Assembly (NCBI GenBank): GCA_017983675.1 | Contig: JAGOAZ010000011.1 | Coordinates: 1 to 64,000 of the forward strand | Direction: 5' to 3' | Length of the DNA: 64,000 nucleotides | From: Fluviicola sp. | GTDB lineage: Bacteria > Bacteroidota > Bacteroidia > Flavobacteriales_D > Crocinitomicaceae | Shown: positions 53,674 to 61,916 of the stretch, piece after piece | Layout: each line of letters opens with the position of its first letter | How positions within the stretch are numbered: position 1 is the first letter of the stretch | Made by a program: the position numbers and the translations under genes | The notes under the pieces: generated by a model | Database searches by the model: none | The model's input: only the letters and a program-made list of their open reading frames with translations | Told to the model about the DNA's origin: nothing

Positions 53674-54126
53674 CTATTTCTTCATTGCTCTATCCATGTC
53701 ACGTTTGTCATCTTTCTCTTTCAAATCGTGACGTTTATCATGTAATTTCTTTCCGACAGCTGTAAACATTTCCACCTTCAACCAACCTTTATCAGACAGG
53801 TACAACTTAGTTGGAATAATGGTATTCCCTTTAATCTTCATCCATTTCTCCAAGCGCTTGATCTCTTTTTTATTCAACAATAATTTGCGATCAGACTTGG
53901 GTTGATGGTTGTAAAAAGAACCGTTTTCATAGGGAGAAACAGTCATGTTACGAATAAAAACCTGGGCATTATCAACAATACAATAGGCTTCAACTATCGA
54001 TGCTTTTCCAGCGCGAATACTTTTAATTTCTGTACCAGACAAAACAATTCCAGCAACAAACTCTTCCTCTAAATGATATTCGAATTTTGCTTTCTTATTG
54101 CGTATGTTTACTTCGTTTTTAGCCAT
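53674..54126 (-). CDS. smpB: SsrA-binding protein SmpB
   Basis: 150 aa. The conserved core KAKFEYHLEEEFVAGIVLSGTEIKSIRAGKASIVEAY and the C-terminal tail HDKRHDLKEKDDKRDMDRAMKK, which enters the mRNA channel during trans-translation. It overlaps the DUF6962 gene by 8 bp. The tmRNA gene is not in this window. Confidence 0.96.
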   Translation of the reverse strand: MAKNEVNIRNKKAKFEYHLEEEFVAGIVLSGTEIKSIRAGKASIVEAYCIVDNAQVFIRNMTVSPYENGSFYNHQPKSDRKLLLNKKEIKRLEKWMKIKGNTIIPTKLYLSDKGWLKVEMFTAVGKKLHDKRHDLKEKDDKRDMDRAMKK

Positions 54127-54778
54127 TACTTCTCAACGCATTTCTTTTGCCCCATCGTTGCAAGGTACTATAAAAAAAGAAGATTCCCAACAAGATGATT
54201 AAATGACTTAAATCGTCTTTATTTAACCAAAGGTGAACATTGATTTTGAATAAAAAAACAAATGCAGCAGGCAACATTAGGATAACTCCGAAGGTCATCC
54301 ACTTCAATTCTTCTGCACCTCTTTTAACTATTTTATGCGCATAAAAACCAGTATAAACAATGTACGTAACGATTGCATCAATTGCAACAAATACAAATTT
54401 GAGCGTAAAAAGAGCTAAAAGAAACAATATCAAACTTTTAATGACAACAAGATAAACGCCAATTTTACTTTTTTTCGAATAGTTATCGAAATGAAACATC
54501 CCTAATCCGGCCATGATATTCGAAATAGAACCAAACAACCAACTTGGAATTTTACCATATATCCCGAAATAATGAAATAGCCCATGGCCAAACATTCCAA
54601 AAAAAGTTGAAATTCCAAAAAATAAAAAGAAGCGTTTCCAGTAAAAATTAGCTGTATCATTCCAATCTTTCAATTGAATGAAAGCAAACACACAAAAAAA
54701 AGCAATCATGCCATTAGTGATGATTGCCATAGGTTCTTGCAATTCTAAGCCAAATAAGGAAAATTTGATAATATTCAC
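54119..54778 (-). CDS. DUF6962 family membrane protein
   Basis: 219 aa, starting with GTG 54778. About seven membrane helices fill the length, with a FFGMFGHGLFHYFGIYGKIPSW segment containing two histidines and an Asn-rich FHFDNYSKKSK loop. The pattern matches DUF6962 (family name from recall). Function unknown; haem or metal binding by the histidines is possible. The GTG is fixed by an ideal promoter: TTG, 19-nt spacer, TATTTTTG ending 4 nt upstream. Overlaps smpB by 8 bp. Confidence 0.72.
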   Translation of the reverse strand: MNIIKFSLFGLELQEPMAIITNGMIAFFCVFAFIQLKDWNDTANFYWKRFFLFFGISTFFGMFGHGLFHYFGIYGKIPSWLFGSISNIMAGLGMFHFDNYSKKSKIGVYLVVIKSLILFLLALFTLKFVFVAIDAIVTYIVYTGFYAHKIVKRGAEELKWMTFGVILMLPAAFVFLFKINVHLWLNKDDLSHLIILLGIFFFYSTLQRWGKRNALRSNG

Positions 54779-54782
54779 GGTG

Positions 54783-54812
54783 CAAAAATAATAGGCATTT
54801 AGAGATAAACAA
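54783..54812 (-). promoter_or_regulatory. Promoter of the DUF6962-smpB operon
   Basis: On the minus strand TTG (54812-54810), 19-nt spacer, TATTTTTG (54790-54783), then 4 nt (CACC) to the GTG. All elements match consensus, the clearest leaderless case in the window. Confidence 0.75.
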
Positions 54813-54836
54813 TAGTAATTGATAGAACTCTTTGAT

Positions 54837-54844
54837 TATTTTTG
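54837..54844 (+). promoter_or_regulatory. -10 box of recR
   Basis: TATTTTTG, full consensus, 5 nt before the recR ATG. A TTG sits at 54820-54822, 14 nt away, shorter than ideal. Confidence 0.55.
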
Positions 54845-54849
54845 TTGGA

Positions 54850-55455
54850 ATGAATATTCCGTCGAAATATCTTGAAGAAGCTGTCGATCAATTTAGCTCG
54901 TTACCAAGTATTGGTAAACGAACCTCTTTGCGACTAGTATTGAATTTATTGAAACGCCCAGCTGATGAACTCGAGCGATTTGCAGAGATTATTCAGCACT
55001 TAAAAGACAATGTCAAAACATGTCATGCTTGCGGAAACATTTCTGATACAGATGAATGTTCAATCTGCGCAAATCCTGCTCGAAATCACCAACTCATTTG
55101 TGTCGTAGAAGATATTCGCGACGTAATGGCGATTGAAAGCACAGGAACGTATGCTGGTTTATACCACGTTTTGGGTGGAATCATTTCACCAATGGAAGGA
55201 ATTGGTCCAAGTGATCTTTTTATTGAACCGTTGATAGAAAAATGTGAAAGCGGTGCTGTTTCAGAAATTATTCTTGCACTAAGTCCGACAATGGAAGGTG
55301 ATACAACCAACTTTTACATTTACAAAAAGTGCCAACATACTGGCGTAACAATTTCAACACTATCCCGCGGAATATCTGTTGGATCTGAAATTCAATATGC
55401 AGATGAATTAACTTTGTCAAAGTCCATTCAACAACGAACTATTTTCTCAGCGTAA
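54850..55455 (+). CDS. recR: Recombination protein RecR
   Basis: 201 aa from ATG 54850, where MNIPSKYLEEAVDQFSSLPSIGKRTSLRL is the family start; a TTG at 54832 lies inside the promoter. Helix-hairpin-helix (LPSIGKRTSLRLVL), a four-cysteine zinc finger (CHACGNISDTDECSIC), then a Toprim domain (LICVVEDIRDVMAIES, EIILALSPTMEGDTT). Loads RecA with RecFO. Only the SDR follows. Confidence 0.96.
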   Translation: MNIPSKYLEEAVDQFSSLPSIGKRTSLRLVLNLLKRPADELERFAEIIQHLKDNVKTCHACGNISDTDECSICANPARNHQLICVVEDIRDVMAIESTGTYAGLYHVLGGIISPMEGIGPSDLFIEPLIEKCESGAVSEIILALSPTMEGDTTNFYIYKKCQHTGVTISTLSRGISVGSEIQYADELTLSKSIQQRTIFSA

Positions 55456-55497
55456 CTTAACTTGAAAACAAATTAACCAGTTTTTTGTTATGAAAGA

Positions 55498-56226
55498 ATG
55501 AGAAACATTTTAATAACAGGTGCCAACAGAGGAATCGGCAAAGCACTTGCTATCGCTTTTGGACAGAATGGTGACAAAGTAATCATTACCGCACGAAAAG
55601 CTGCTGCTGGAAATGAAACGCTCAACGAACTCTTGCAATTAGGTATTGATGCGCATTTTTATAAAATGGATGTCGCCATCGAAGAACAAATTAACGAAGT
55701 TGCTACAGCAATTACAGCTGCTTTCGGACATATTGATATACTTATTAATAATGCTGGAATGATGAGTGAAGAAGAAGCATGGATTGGTAATTCAACACTC
55801 CATGTATCTGACAAAGCTTTTACAAAAACAATGGTGACCAATTTTATGGGTCCATGGAAAGTTGCGAAGGCATTTATTCCACTTTTAGAAAAAAGTTCTG
55901 CAGGACAACTATTAAACATCAGTGCAAAAATAGCCTCACTCACTTTGGGTACTGATAAAAAAAGTCCCACCTTTCAATCCAAACCCTTTGCATACAATGT
56001 TAGTAAAGGTGCGTTGAATCAATTGACCGCTCATTTAGCTCATGCTTTACGCAGACAAAAAATAAAAGTATTGTCTATTTATCCAGGATGGGTAAAAACT
56101 GATATGGGAGGCGCAGCTGCTCTTTTCACTCCTAAAGAAGCTGCTGAGCGAATTATTTCAGTATCAAATAATAATGAATTTTTATCGGGATCATTTGTTG
56201 ATTTTGATCACGAATTACCTTGGTAA
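55498..56226 (+). CDS. Short-chain dehydrogenase/reductase (classical SDR)
   Basis: 242 aa. NADP(H)-binding TGANRGIGKALA (residues 7-18), NNAGMM, the catalytic Ser in LLNISAKIASL and the YxxxK pair in FAYNVSKGALN (near 163-167). The RK-rich TARKAA after the second strand hints at NADPH preference. Substrate unknown. An ATG eight bases upstream is out of frame and hits a stop at once. Confidence 0.9.
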   Translation: MRNILITGANRGIGKALAIAFGQNGDKVIITARKAAAGNETLNELLQLGIDAHFYKMDVAIEEQINEVATAITAAFGHIDILINNAGMMSEEEAWIGNSTLHVSDKAFTKTMVTNFMGPWKVAKAFIPLLEKSSAGQLLNISAKIASLTLGTDKKSPTFQSKPFAYNVSKGALNQLTAHLAHALRRQKIKVLSIYPGWVKTDMGGAAALFTPKEAAERIISVSNNNEFLSGSFVDFDHELPW

Positions 56227-56289
56227 GCTATTTTTTTAAATTATTTTGTATCAACGTTAAAAAATTAGTTATCTTCGGAGCAAATAACG

Positions 56290-56302
56290 ACCGTTTAACG
56301 GT
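56290..56302 (+). promoter_or_regulatory. Short hairpin in the leader of the RRM protein gene
   Basis: ACCGTT-T-AACGGT is a perfect inverted repeat about 27 nt before the ATG. A TATCTTCG box (one mismatch) lies upstream near 56270, so the repeat should be transcribed; because the loop is only one base, it may act as DNA rather than an RNA hairpin. Confidence 0.3.
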
Positions 56303-56328
56303 ATAAAAATTGAGTTTTTTCACACAAC

Positions 56329-56916
56329 ATGACAAGTATTTTTGTTGCAAAATTAGATTTCAACACAACTGAAGAAGAGTTGAAATCCCTTTTTGAAGAA
56401 CACGGAAAAGTTAACCGTGTTACTATTGCTAAAGACCGCGAAACAGGAAAACCACGTGGATTTGCATTTGTTGAAATGCCAAACGAAGCGGAAGCTGATG
56501 CAGCGATTGATGCACTTGATGAAAGTTCAGTAAACGGACGAACAATTGCTGTTAAAAAAGCAGATGACCGTGGTAAATCAGGAGACCGTCCAGAAAGAGG
56601 ACCACGACAAGATCGACCGAGAGATGACAATCGTTCTACAAGTGATTTCAAACGACCTGACGAACGCGTTTCACGACCTATTATTGCTCCAGAAGACGTT
56701 TTGCCATTAAAACCAGAACGCAAAAAAGAAAAAGAAGTCTTCCCGAAAAAGGCGCTTGTTAAACAAGATGCTCCCAAAAAACCAAAAATGGAAGCTTATA
56801 AAAAAAGTGGTAAAAACAACCGTTTCTTTGATGAGGACGATGAAGAAGATTTAGATTGGGAGTTAAACAACCGAAGAAATTCTTCTGGTTGGGACGATGA
56901 CGATGAAGAAGAATAA
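56329..56916 (+). CDS. RRM-type RNA-binding protein
   Basis: 195 aa. One RNA recognition motif fills residues 1-80: RNP2 IFVAKL and RNP1 PRGFAFVEM, with aromatic Phe residues in place for RNA stacking. The rest is low-complexity and highly charged: an Arg/Asp-rich stretch (RPERGPRQDRPRDD), a Lys-rich part and an acidic C-terminus with DEDDEEDLDWEL and WDDDDEEE. Small RRM proteins like this are common in Bacteroidota and have been proposed as post-transcriptional regulators. Followed by a terminator. Confidence 0.92.
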   Translation: MTSIFVAKLDFNTTEEELKSLFEEHGKVNRVTIAKDRETGKPRGFAFVEMPNEAEADAAIDALDESSVNGRTIAVKKADDRGKSGDRPERGPRQDRPRDDNRSTSDFKRPDERVSRPIIAPEDVLPLKPERKKEKEVFPKKALVKQDAPKKPKMEAYKKSGKNNRFFDEDDEEDLDWELNNRRNSSGWDDDDEEE

Positions 56917-56935
56917 TATCCTAATAGATTGATAG

Positions 56936-56960
56936 AAAGCGCTTTTATAGCGCTTTTTTT
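56936..56960 (+). terminator. Intrinsic terminator after the RRM gene
   Basis: AAAGCGCT (56936-56943) pairs with AGCGCTTT (from 56949) around a 5-nt loop and is followed by a T-run to 56960. Confidence 0.88.
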
Positions 56961-57019
56961 ATTTTCATTAACTTCCATTTTGAAAATAGTAAACGCCCTT
57001 TTTTTTCAGCAAGTTTCAT

Positions 57020-57027
57020 TATATTTG
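57020..57027 (+). promoter_or_regulatory. -10 box of the E1 alpha/beta gene
   Basis: TATATTTG, full consensus, 23 nt before the ATG. Confidence 0.55.
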
Positions 57028-57050
57028 TACTTCATTATTGAAAACAAAAT

Positions 57051-59495
57051 ATGGCAGCAAAAACACCCCAGAACACAGCAGAGAACCTCGACTTTCAATC
57101 GTTTAAAACAGCTGTATTAAACGACTATCGTTTGGCTTGTATTTCAAGAGAAACATCACTTCTTGGAAGAAAAGAAGTGTTGACTGGTAAAGCGAAATTT
57201 GGGATTTTTGGTGACGGAAAAGAATTGGCACAATTAGCACTTGCAAAGCAATTCAAAAACGGTGATTTTCGTTCTGGCTATTACCGTGATCAAACTTTAA
57301 TGATGGCAATTGATCAATTGTCTGTTCGTCAATATTTTGCTGGATTGTATGCACACACTGACATTGAAGTTGAACCACTTTCAGGTGGTCGTCAAATGGG
57401 TGGCCATTTTTCTACGCGTAATTTGGATGAAAATGGCAATTGGAAAGATTTAACAAAACAGAAAAATTCATCTGCTGACATCTCTCCTACTGCTGGTCAA
57501 ATGCCCCGTTTATTAGGATTAGCACAAGCATCTAAAATATACCGCAATCATCCAACGTTGACTGATTTAGAAGCATTTAAAAAGTTTTCAACCAACGGAA
57601 ATGAAGTTGCGTTTGGTACTATTGGTGATGCTTCCACTTCTGAAGGTCCGTTCTGGGAAACCATGAATGCAGCTGGAGTACTTCAAGTCCCAATGGTTAT
57701 GTCTGTTTGGGATGATGGTTACGGTATTTCAGTTCCACGTGAATTCCAAACGATTAAAGGAAGTATTTCTGATGCTTTAAGCGGTTTTCAACGCACAGCT
57801 GATAAAAAAGGGTTTGAAATTTTTGTTACCAAAGGGTGGGATTATGCACATTTGTGTGAAACCTATGAAAAAGCGGTACAATTAGCACGTGAAGAACATA
57901 TTCCTGTATTGGTTCACGTAAAAGAGGTGAATCAACCGCAAGGACATTCAACTTCTGGATCTCATGAGCGCTACAAATCTGCCGATCGATTAACATGGGA
58001 ATCGGAATTCGATTGCATCAATAAATTCAAAGAATGGATTTTAGCTTTCGCTATTGATGGTGAAATTATAGCTACTGAAGAAGAACTCGGAACAATTGCA
58101 CAAGAAGCAAAATCGCACGTGAATGAGGAGAAAAAAGCAGCTTGGTCCGATTTTACCGCATTCTTAAAAGCAGACATCGATGCTGTTTTACCGCTATTAA
58201 ATGCTGTTGCTGAAACAAGTAGTAACGGTGCTTTCATTCGCAAAGAAATAGCTGATTTAACTCAAATTAAAGATCCTATTCGCAAAGAAATCTTTCATAC
58301 AGTTCGAAAAATAATGCGCATTACTCGTGGGGAAAATTCGCCTGCAAAAAATGCGCTTGCAAGCTGGCTTTCAAATGAAACGGCAAAAAACTACGATCGC
58401 TACAGTGAATATTTGCATTCGCAATCGGAGCAAGCTGCAACGAATGTAACGGCTGTTCCACCAACATACGAATCAACACCAACACTAGAAGATGGACGAA
58501 TCATTCTTCGTGAAAATTTCCGTCATATTTTTGAAACACGTCCTGAAACATTAATCTTTGGAGAAGATGCAGGTAAAATTGGTGGTGTCAATCAATCATT
58601 AGAAGGTTTGCAAGAACAATTTGGTGAGTTGCGCGTTGCAGATGTTGGTATTCGTGAATGCACCATTATCGGTCAAGGTATTGGTATGGCAATGAGAGGG
58701 TTACGCCCAATCGCTGAAATACAATATTTAGACTATTTATTGTATGCTATTCAAATCATGTCTGACGATTTAGCAACCGTTCAATACCGAACAAAAGGCG
58801 GACAAAAAGCGCCATTAATTGTTTCAACACGCGGACATCGATTAGAAGGGATTTGGCACAGTGGTTCACCAATGGGAATGATTGTCAACTCATTGCGTGG
58901 TATTCATGTTTGTGTCCCTAGAAACATGACAAAAGCAGCAGGTTTTTACAATACATTATTAGCTGGTGATGAACCTGCAGTAGTAATTGAACCATTAAAC
59001 GGTTACCGTACGAAAGAACCAATGCCAACAAATATTGGCCATTTTACAACTCCTTTGGGAATTCCTGAAGTTGTTGCAACAGGAAGTGATATTACACTTG
59101 TCTCATATGGTTCAACTTTTAATTTGTGTGAACAAGCGCTATCAACAATTGCTGAATTAGGTATTTCTGTCGAATTAATCGATGCGCAAACGTTACTTCC
59201 TTTCGATACGACACATAGCATTGCTCAATCATTAGAAAAAACAAATCGTTTATTAATCGTAGACGAAGATGTAAGTTCAGGTGCTTCGGCATTTATGTTG
59301 GATCAAATTTTGGTAAAACAAGGTGCGTACAAATATTTAGATGCAGCTCCGGTTACGATAAGCGCAAAAGACCACCGCCCAGCTTATGGAACGGATGGTG
59401 ATTACTTCTCAAAACCAAGTATTGACGATATTGTAGAGGCTGTTTATGCAATTATGAACGAGTCTGATCCTTCAAGTTTCCCTGCAATTTATTAA
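57051..59495 (+). CDS. 2-oxo acid (branched-chain) dehydrogenase E1, alpha-beta fusion
   Basis: 814 aa. The E1 alpha part (about 20-330) has the thiamine diphosphate signature GDASTSEGPFWETMNAAGVLQVPMV and VKEVNQPQGHSTSGSHERYKS. The E1 beta part (about 480-810) has LIFGEDAGKIGGVNQSLEGLQEQFGELRVADVGIRECTIIGQGIGMAMRGLRPIAEIQYLDY and VDEDVSSGASAFMLDQIL. The two subunits are fused, as in known Bacteroidota enzymes. It decarboxylates a 2-oxo acid, probably branched-chain, and transfers the acyl to E2 (not in window). Confidence 0.92.
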   Translation: MAAKTPQNTAENLDFQSFKTAVLNDYRLACISRETSLLGRKEVLTGKAKFGIFGDGKELAQLALAKQFKNGDFRSGYYRDQTLMMAIDQLSVRQYFAGLYAHTDIEVEPLSGGRQMGGHFSTRNLDENGNWKDLTKQKNSSADISPTAGQMPRLLGLAQASKIYRNHPTLTDLEAFKKFSTNGNEVAFGTIGDASTSEGPFWETMNAAGVLQVPMVMSVWDDGYGISVPREFQTIKGSISDALSGFQRTADKKGFEIFVTKGWDYAHLCETYEKAVQLAREEHIPVLVHVKEVNQPQGHSTSGSHERYKSADRLTWESEFDCINKFKEWILAFAIDGEIIATEEELGTIAQEAKSHVNEEKKAAWSDFTAFLKADIDAVLPLLNAVAETSSNGAFIRKEIADLTQIKDPIRKEIFHTVRKIMRITRGENSPAKNALASWLSNETAKNYDRYSEYLHSQSEQAATNVTAVPPTYESTPTLEDGRIILRENFRHIFETRPETLIFGEDAGKIGGVNQSLEGLQEQFGELRVADVGIRECTIIGQGIGMAMRGLRPIAEIQYLDYLLYAIQIMSDDLATVQYRTKGGQKAPLIVSTRGHRLEGIWHSGSPMGMIVNSLRGIHVCVPRNMTKAAGFYNTLLAGDEPAVVIEPLNGYRTKEPMPTNIGHFTTPLGIPEVVATGSDITLVSYGSTFNLCEQALSTIAELGISVELIDAQTLLPFDTTHSIAQSLEKTNRLLIVDEDVSSGASAFMLDQILVKQGAYKYLDAAPVTISAKDHRPAYGTDGDYFSKPSIDDIVEAVYAIMNESDPSSFPAIY

Positions 59496-59496
59496 G

Positions 59497-60141
59497 ATGA
59501 CCAAAAAGGAAAAGGCGAAGTATGTGATCGAACAATTGGAATTATTGTATCCTGAAACGCCGGTTCCATTAGATCATTTTGATGCGTATTCCTTGTTGAT
59601 TTCTGTTTTGCTTTCCGCACAATGCACAGATGAACGTGTCAATAAAATCACTCCTCTCCTTTTTGCAAAAGCAAAAACGCCAGCAGAAATGATTCAATTA
59701 ACTGTAGAAGAAATTCGAGCGATTATTAAACCTTGTGGCTTATCTCCTAGAAAATCACAAGCAATCTACGATTTGTCGCACATGATAATCGATTTACACG
59801 ACGGAAAAGTTCCCGAATCGTTTGAAGCATTAGAAGCAATGCCAGGTGTTGGTCATAAAACAGCTTCAGTTGTGATGTCTCAAGCTTTTGGTGTGCCTGC
59901 ATTTCCAGTTGATACGCACATTCACCGTTTAATGATTCGCTGGGGATTGACTTCCGGAAAAAATGTGGAAGAAACGGAACGCGATGCGAAAAAACTCTTT
60001 CCAAGAGAATTATGGAACAAGTTGCACCTACAAATTATCTTTTATGGGCGCAGCCACTCACCTGCTCGCTCACCCAAGAAAGATGTTGACTACATCACTT
60101 CAACAATTGGAACTAAAAAAGCACTATTAGAACTCAAGTAA
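59497..60141 (+). CDS. nth: Endonuclease III homologue lacking the Fe-S cluster cysteines
   Basis: 214 aa. Catalytic features of Nth are intact: helix-hairpin-helix MPGVGHKTASVVMS with the catalytic Lys and VDTHIHRL with the catalytic Asp, plus LLSAQCTDERVNKITP near the start. But the C-terminal loop that normally carries the Cys-X6-Cys-X2-Cys-X5-Cys cluster reads GRSHSPARSPKKDVDYITS, with no cysteine. It should still remove oxidised pyrimidines from DNA. Starts one base after the E1 stop. Confidence 0.88.
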   Translation: MTKKEKAKYVIEQLELLYPETPVPLDHFDAYSLLISVLLSAQCTDERVNKITPLLFAKAKTPAEMIQLTVEEIRAIIKPCGLSPRKSQAIYDLSHMIIDLHDGKVPESFEALEAMPGVGHKTASVVMSQAFGVPAFPVDTHIHRLMIRWGLTSGKNVEETERDAKKLFPRELWNKLHLQIIFYGRSHSPARSPKKDVDYITSTIGTKKALLELK

Positions 60142-60142
60142 T

Positions 60143-60493
60143 ATGAATGAAGCATTGTTTTTTGGTTTGTTAACTGGGGGGATCTTTTTATTTACTGGAT
60201 TTTTTCTTTTCATTTTCCCACCGAAAAACATCAATGGATTATATGGTTATCGTTCGTCTTTTTCCATGAAAAGCCAAGAAATTTGGGATTACGCACAAAA
60301 ACATGCAGGCAAACAAATGATGAAAGCAGGGCTCATCCTATTTATTTTTGGAGGTTTGTTTTATTTGGTATCAATTCCAAGTGAATTAGCAGTGATTTTT
60401 GAATTAATCGCTTTGTTATTGGTTGTCATTTTAATGCTTTATTTTATTGATAAGCAATTAAGAAAACAATTCCCAATCGATCCCACCAATTAA
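60143..60493 (+). CDS. SdpI-family membrane protein
   Basis: 116 aa. Three membrane helices (about 5-27, 60-82, 85-107) and the family hallmark LYGYRSSFSMKSQEIWDYAQKHAGK between the first two. SdpI gives immunity to a killing factor in Bacillus; the role of family members in Bacteroidota is unknown. One base separates it from nth, and its stop interlocks with that of the MFS gene. Confidence 0.82.
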   Translation: MNEALFFGLLTGGIFLFTGFFLFIFPPKNINGLYGYRSSFSMKSQEIWDYAQKHAGKQMMKAGLILFIFGGLFYLVSIPSELAVIFELIALLLVVILMLYFIDKQLRKQFPIDPTN

Positions 60494-61746
60494 TCTTCTT
60501 CCAAATAATCCAAATCTATTCCGTGCGTTTCTTTGATTGTCAAGGTTGAATAAATACCAATTGCAAACGCAATTAAACCGATGATTCCAGCAGCCATCAA
60601 TACAGTAATATTCATTGCTTTCAATTGATTAAATCCAAACGTCATCAAGATTACGGTTCCACGCACCATATTCGGTATTGTCGTAGCAGCTGTTGAACGC
60701 AAGTTTGTTCCAAATTGTTCGGCTCCAACCGTCACGAACATCGCCCAATAACCTGTTCCAAAACCAAACCACAAACACATCGCATAATAAGCAAATGCAG
60801 TCGATACAACACCCATTAACAAAATAATCACAGGAACTAAAGTGAAAAGCATCATGTAAACAATTGCTTGTTTCCGTGATTTCAACCAATAACTTAACAG
60901 ACCACTAAACAAATCGCCAAACGAAATTCCAATGTACCCCCACATGATTGCATCACCTGCTTTGATTCCTCCAGGAATGTGCAATGCCTCACCAAATTGA
61001 TTGCCAAAAACAGCTAAAATCCCAATACAAAACCATGTTGGTATACCTATTCCGATACATTTCATGTAGCGCTTGAATCGCTTCCAATTACTGAATAAAG
61101 CAAGGAAATTGCCACGTTTCACACCTTGTTGTTTGACTTGGTGAAACATTCCCGATTCCAATACACCTACCCGCAGTAACAACAAGCACAAGCCCATTGC
61201 TCCACCAATGAAATAAGCAATCGACCAATCTCCAGAAAGTTTCACCGTGAAATTTGCTACTACTGCTCCAGAAAGTCCAAAACCTGCTACGATTGATGTT
61301 CCTAAACCTCGCAAATCTTTTGGTAAAACCTCTGCTACTAATGTAATTCCGGCACCTAATTCTCCTGCAAGTCCGACGCCTGCAATGAAACGCAATAAAA
61401 TATAACTCGTTGTAAGCGTTTCCTTATCTTTTGGAAAAAACGGTAAAAAACCACACGCTATATTTGCCATGGAATACAAAATAATGGAACCAAACAAAAC
61501 AGTTAAACGACCTTTTTTATCACCCAAAACACCCCAAAGAATTCCACCAACCAATAAACCAGCCATTTGCCAATTCAAAATGAGGTTTCCAACGGTATCT
61601 ACTTCAATTTTAGAAAAACCCAATGCCAACAAACTTGGTTCTCGTACAATGCCAAATAATAACAAGTCGTAGATATCTACAAAATAACCCAATGCAGCCA
61701 CAATGACTGGAAAAGAAAGTAATGCGCTGTATTTTCGTGCGTTCAT
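60490..61746 (-). CDS. MFS transporter
   Basis: 418 aa with twelve predicted membrane helices. The MFS signature is present between helices 2 and 3 (GVLGDKKGRLTVLFGSI, a G-x3-D-x-x-G-R pattern) and GVGLAGELGAGITLVAEVLPKDLRGLGTSIVAGFG between helices 4 and 6, similar to sugar/metabolite:H+ symporters. Substrate unknown. Stop codons overlap by 4 bp with the convergent SdpI-like gene. Confidence 0.9.
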   Translation of the reverse strand: MNARKYSALLSFPVIVAALGYFVDIYDLLLFGIVREPSLLALGFSKIEVDTVGNLILNWQMAGLLVGGILWGVLGDKKGRLTVLFGSIILYSMANIACGFLPFFPKDKETLTTSYILLRFIAGVGLAGELGAGITLVAEVLPKDLRGLGTSIVAGFGLSGAVVANFTVKLSGDWSIAYFIGGAMGLCLLLLRVGVLESGMFHQVKQQGVKRGNFLALFSNWKRFKRYMKCIGIGIPTWFCIGILAVFGNQFGEALHIPGGIKAGDAIMWGYIGISFGDLFSGLLSYWLKSRKQAIVYMMLFTLVPVIILLMGVVSTAFAYYAMCLWFGFGTGYWAMFVTVGAEQFGTNLRSTAATTIPNMVRGTVILMTFGFNQLKAMNITVLMAAGIIGLIAFAIGIYSTLTIKETHGIDLDYLEED

Positions 61747-61878
61747 GTTTCGTAATAAGTGAACCGAATGTAAGCAGAATTTTTATTTTTCATCAAAAAA
61801 GAAAATCGAACACAAAAAAAATTGAAAAGGAAAATAAGTAAATCGCGTTCATAAATTTCAGTATAATTGTTCCTTTCC

Positions 61879-61912
61879 TTTGTCTCAGTCTCGATTAATT
61901 TCGGTAAAATTG
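61879..61912 (+). promoter_or_regulatory. ribD promoter
   Basis: TTTG (61879-61882), 22-nt spacer, TAAAATTG (61905-61912, one mismatch to TAnnTTTG), then 4 nt to the ATG. Predicts a leaderless mRNA; no FMN riboswitch is present in this short region. Confidence 0.6.
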
Positions 61913-61916
61913 TATC

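Noticed and set aside
56295-56777. 160-codon open frame antisense to the RRM gene
   Set aside because: Ser/Arg/Gly-biased low complexity that mirrors the charged codons of the RRM gene; no start signal or family.
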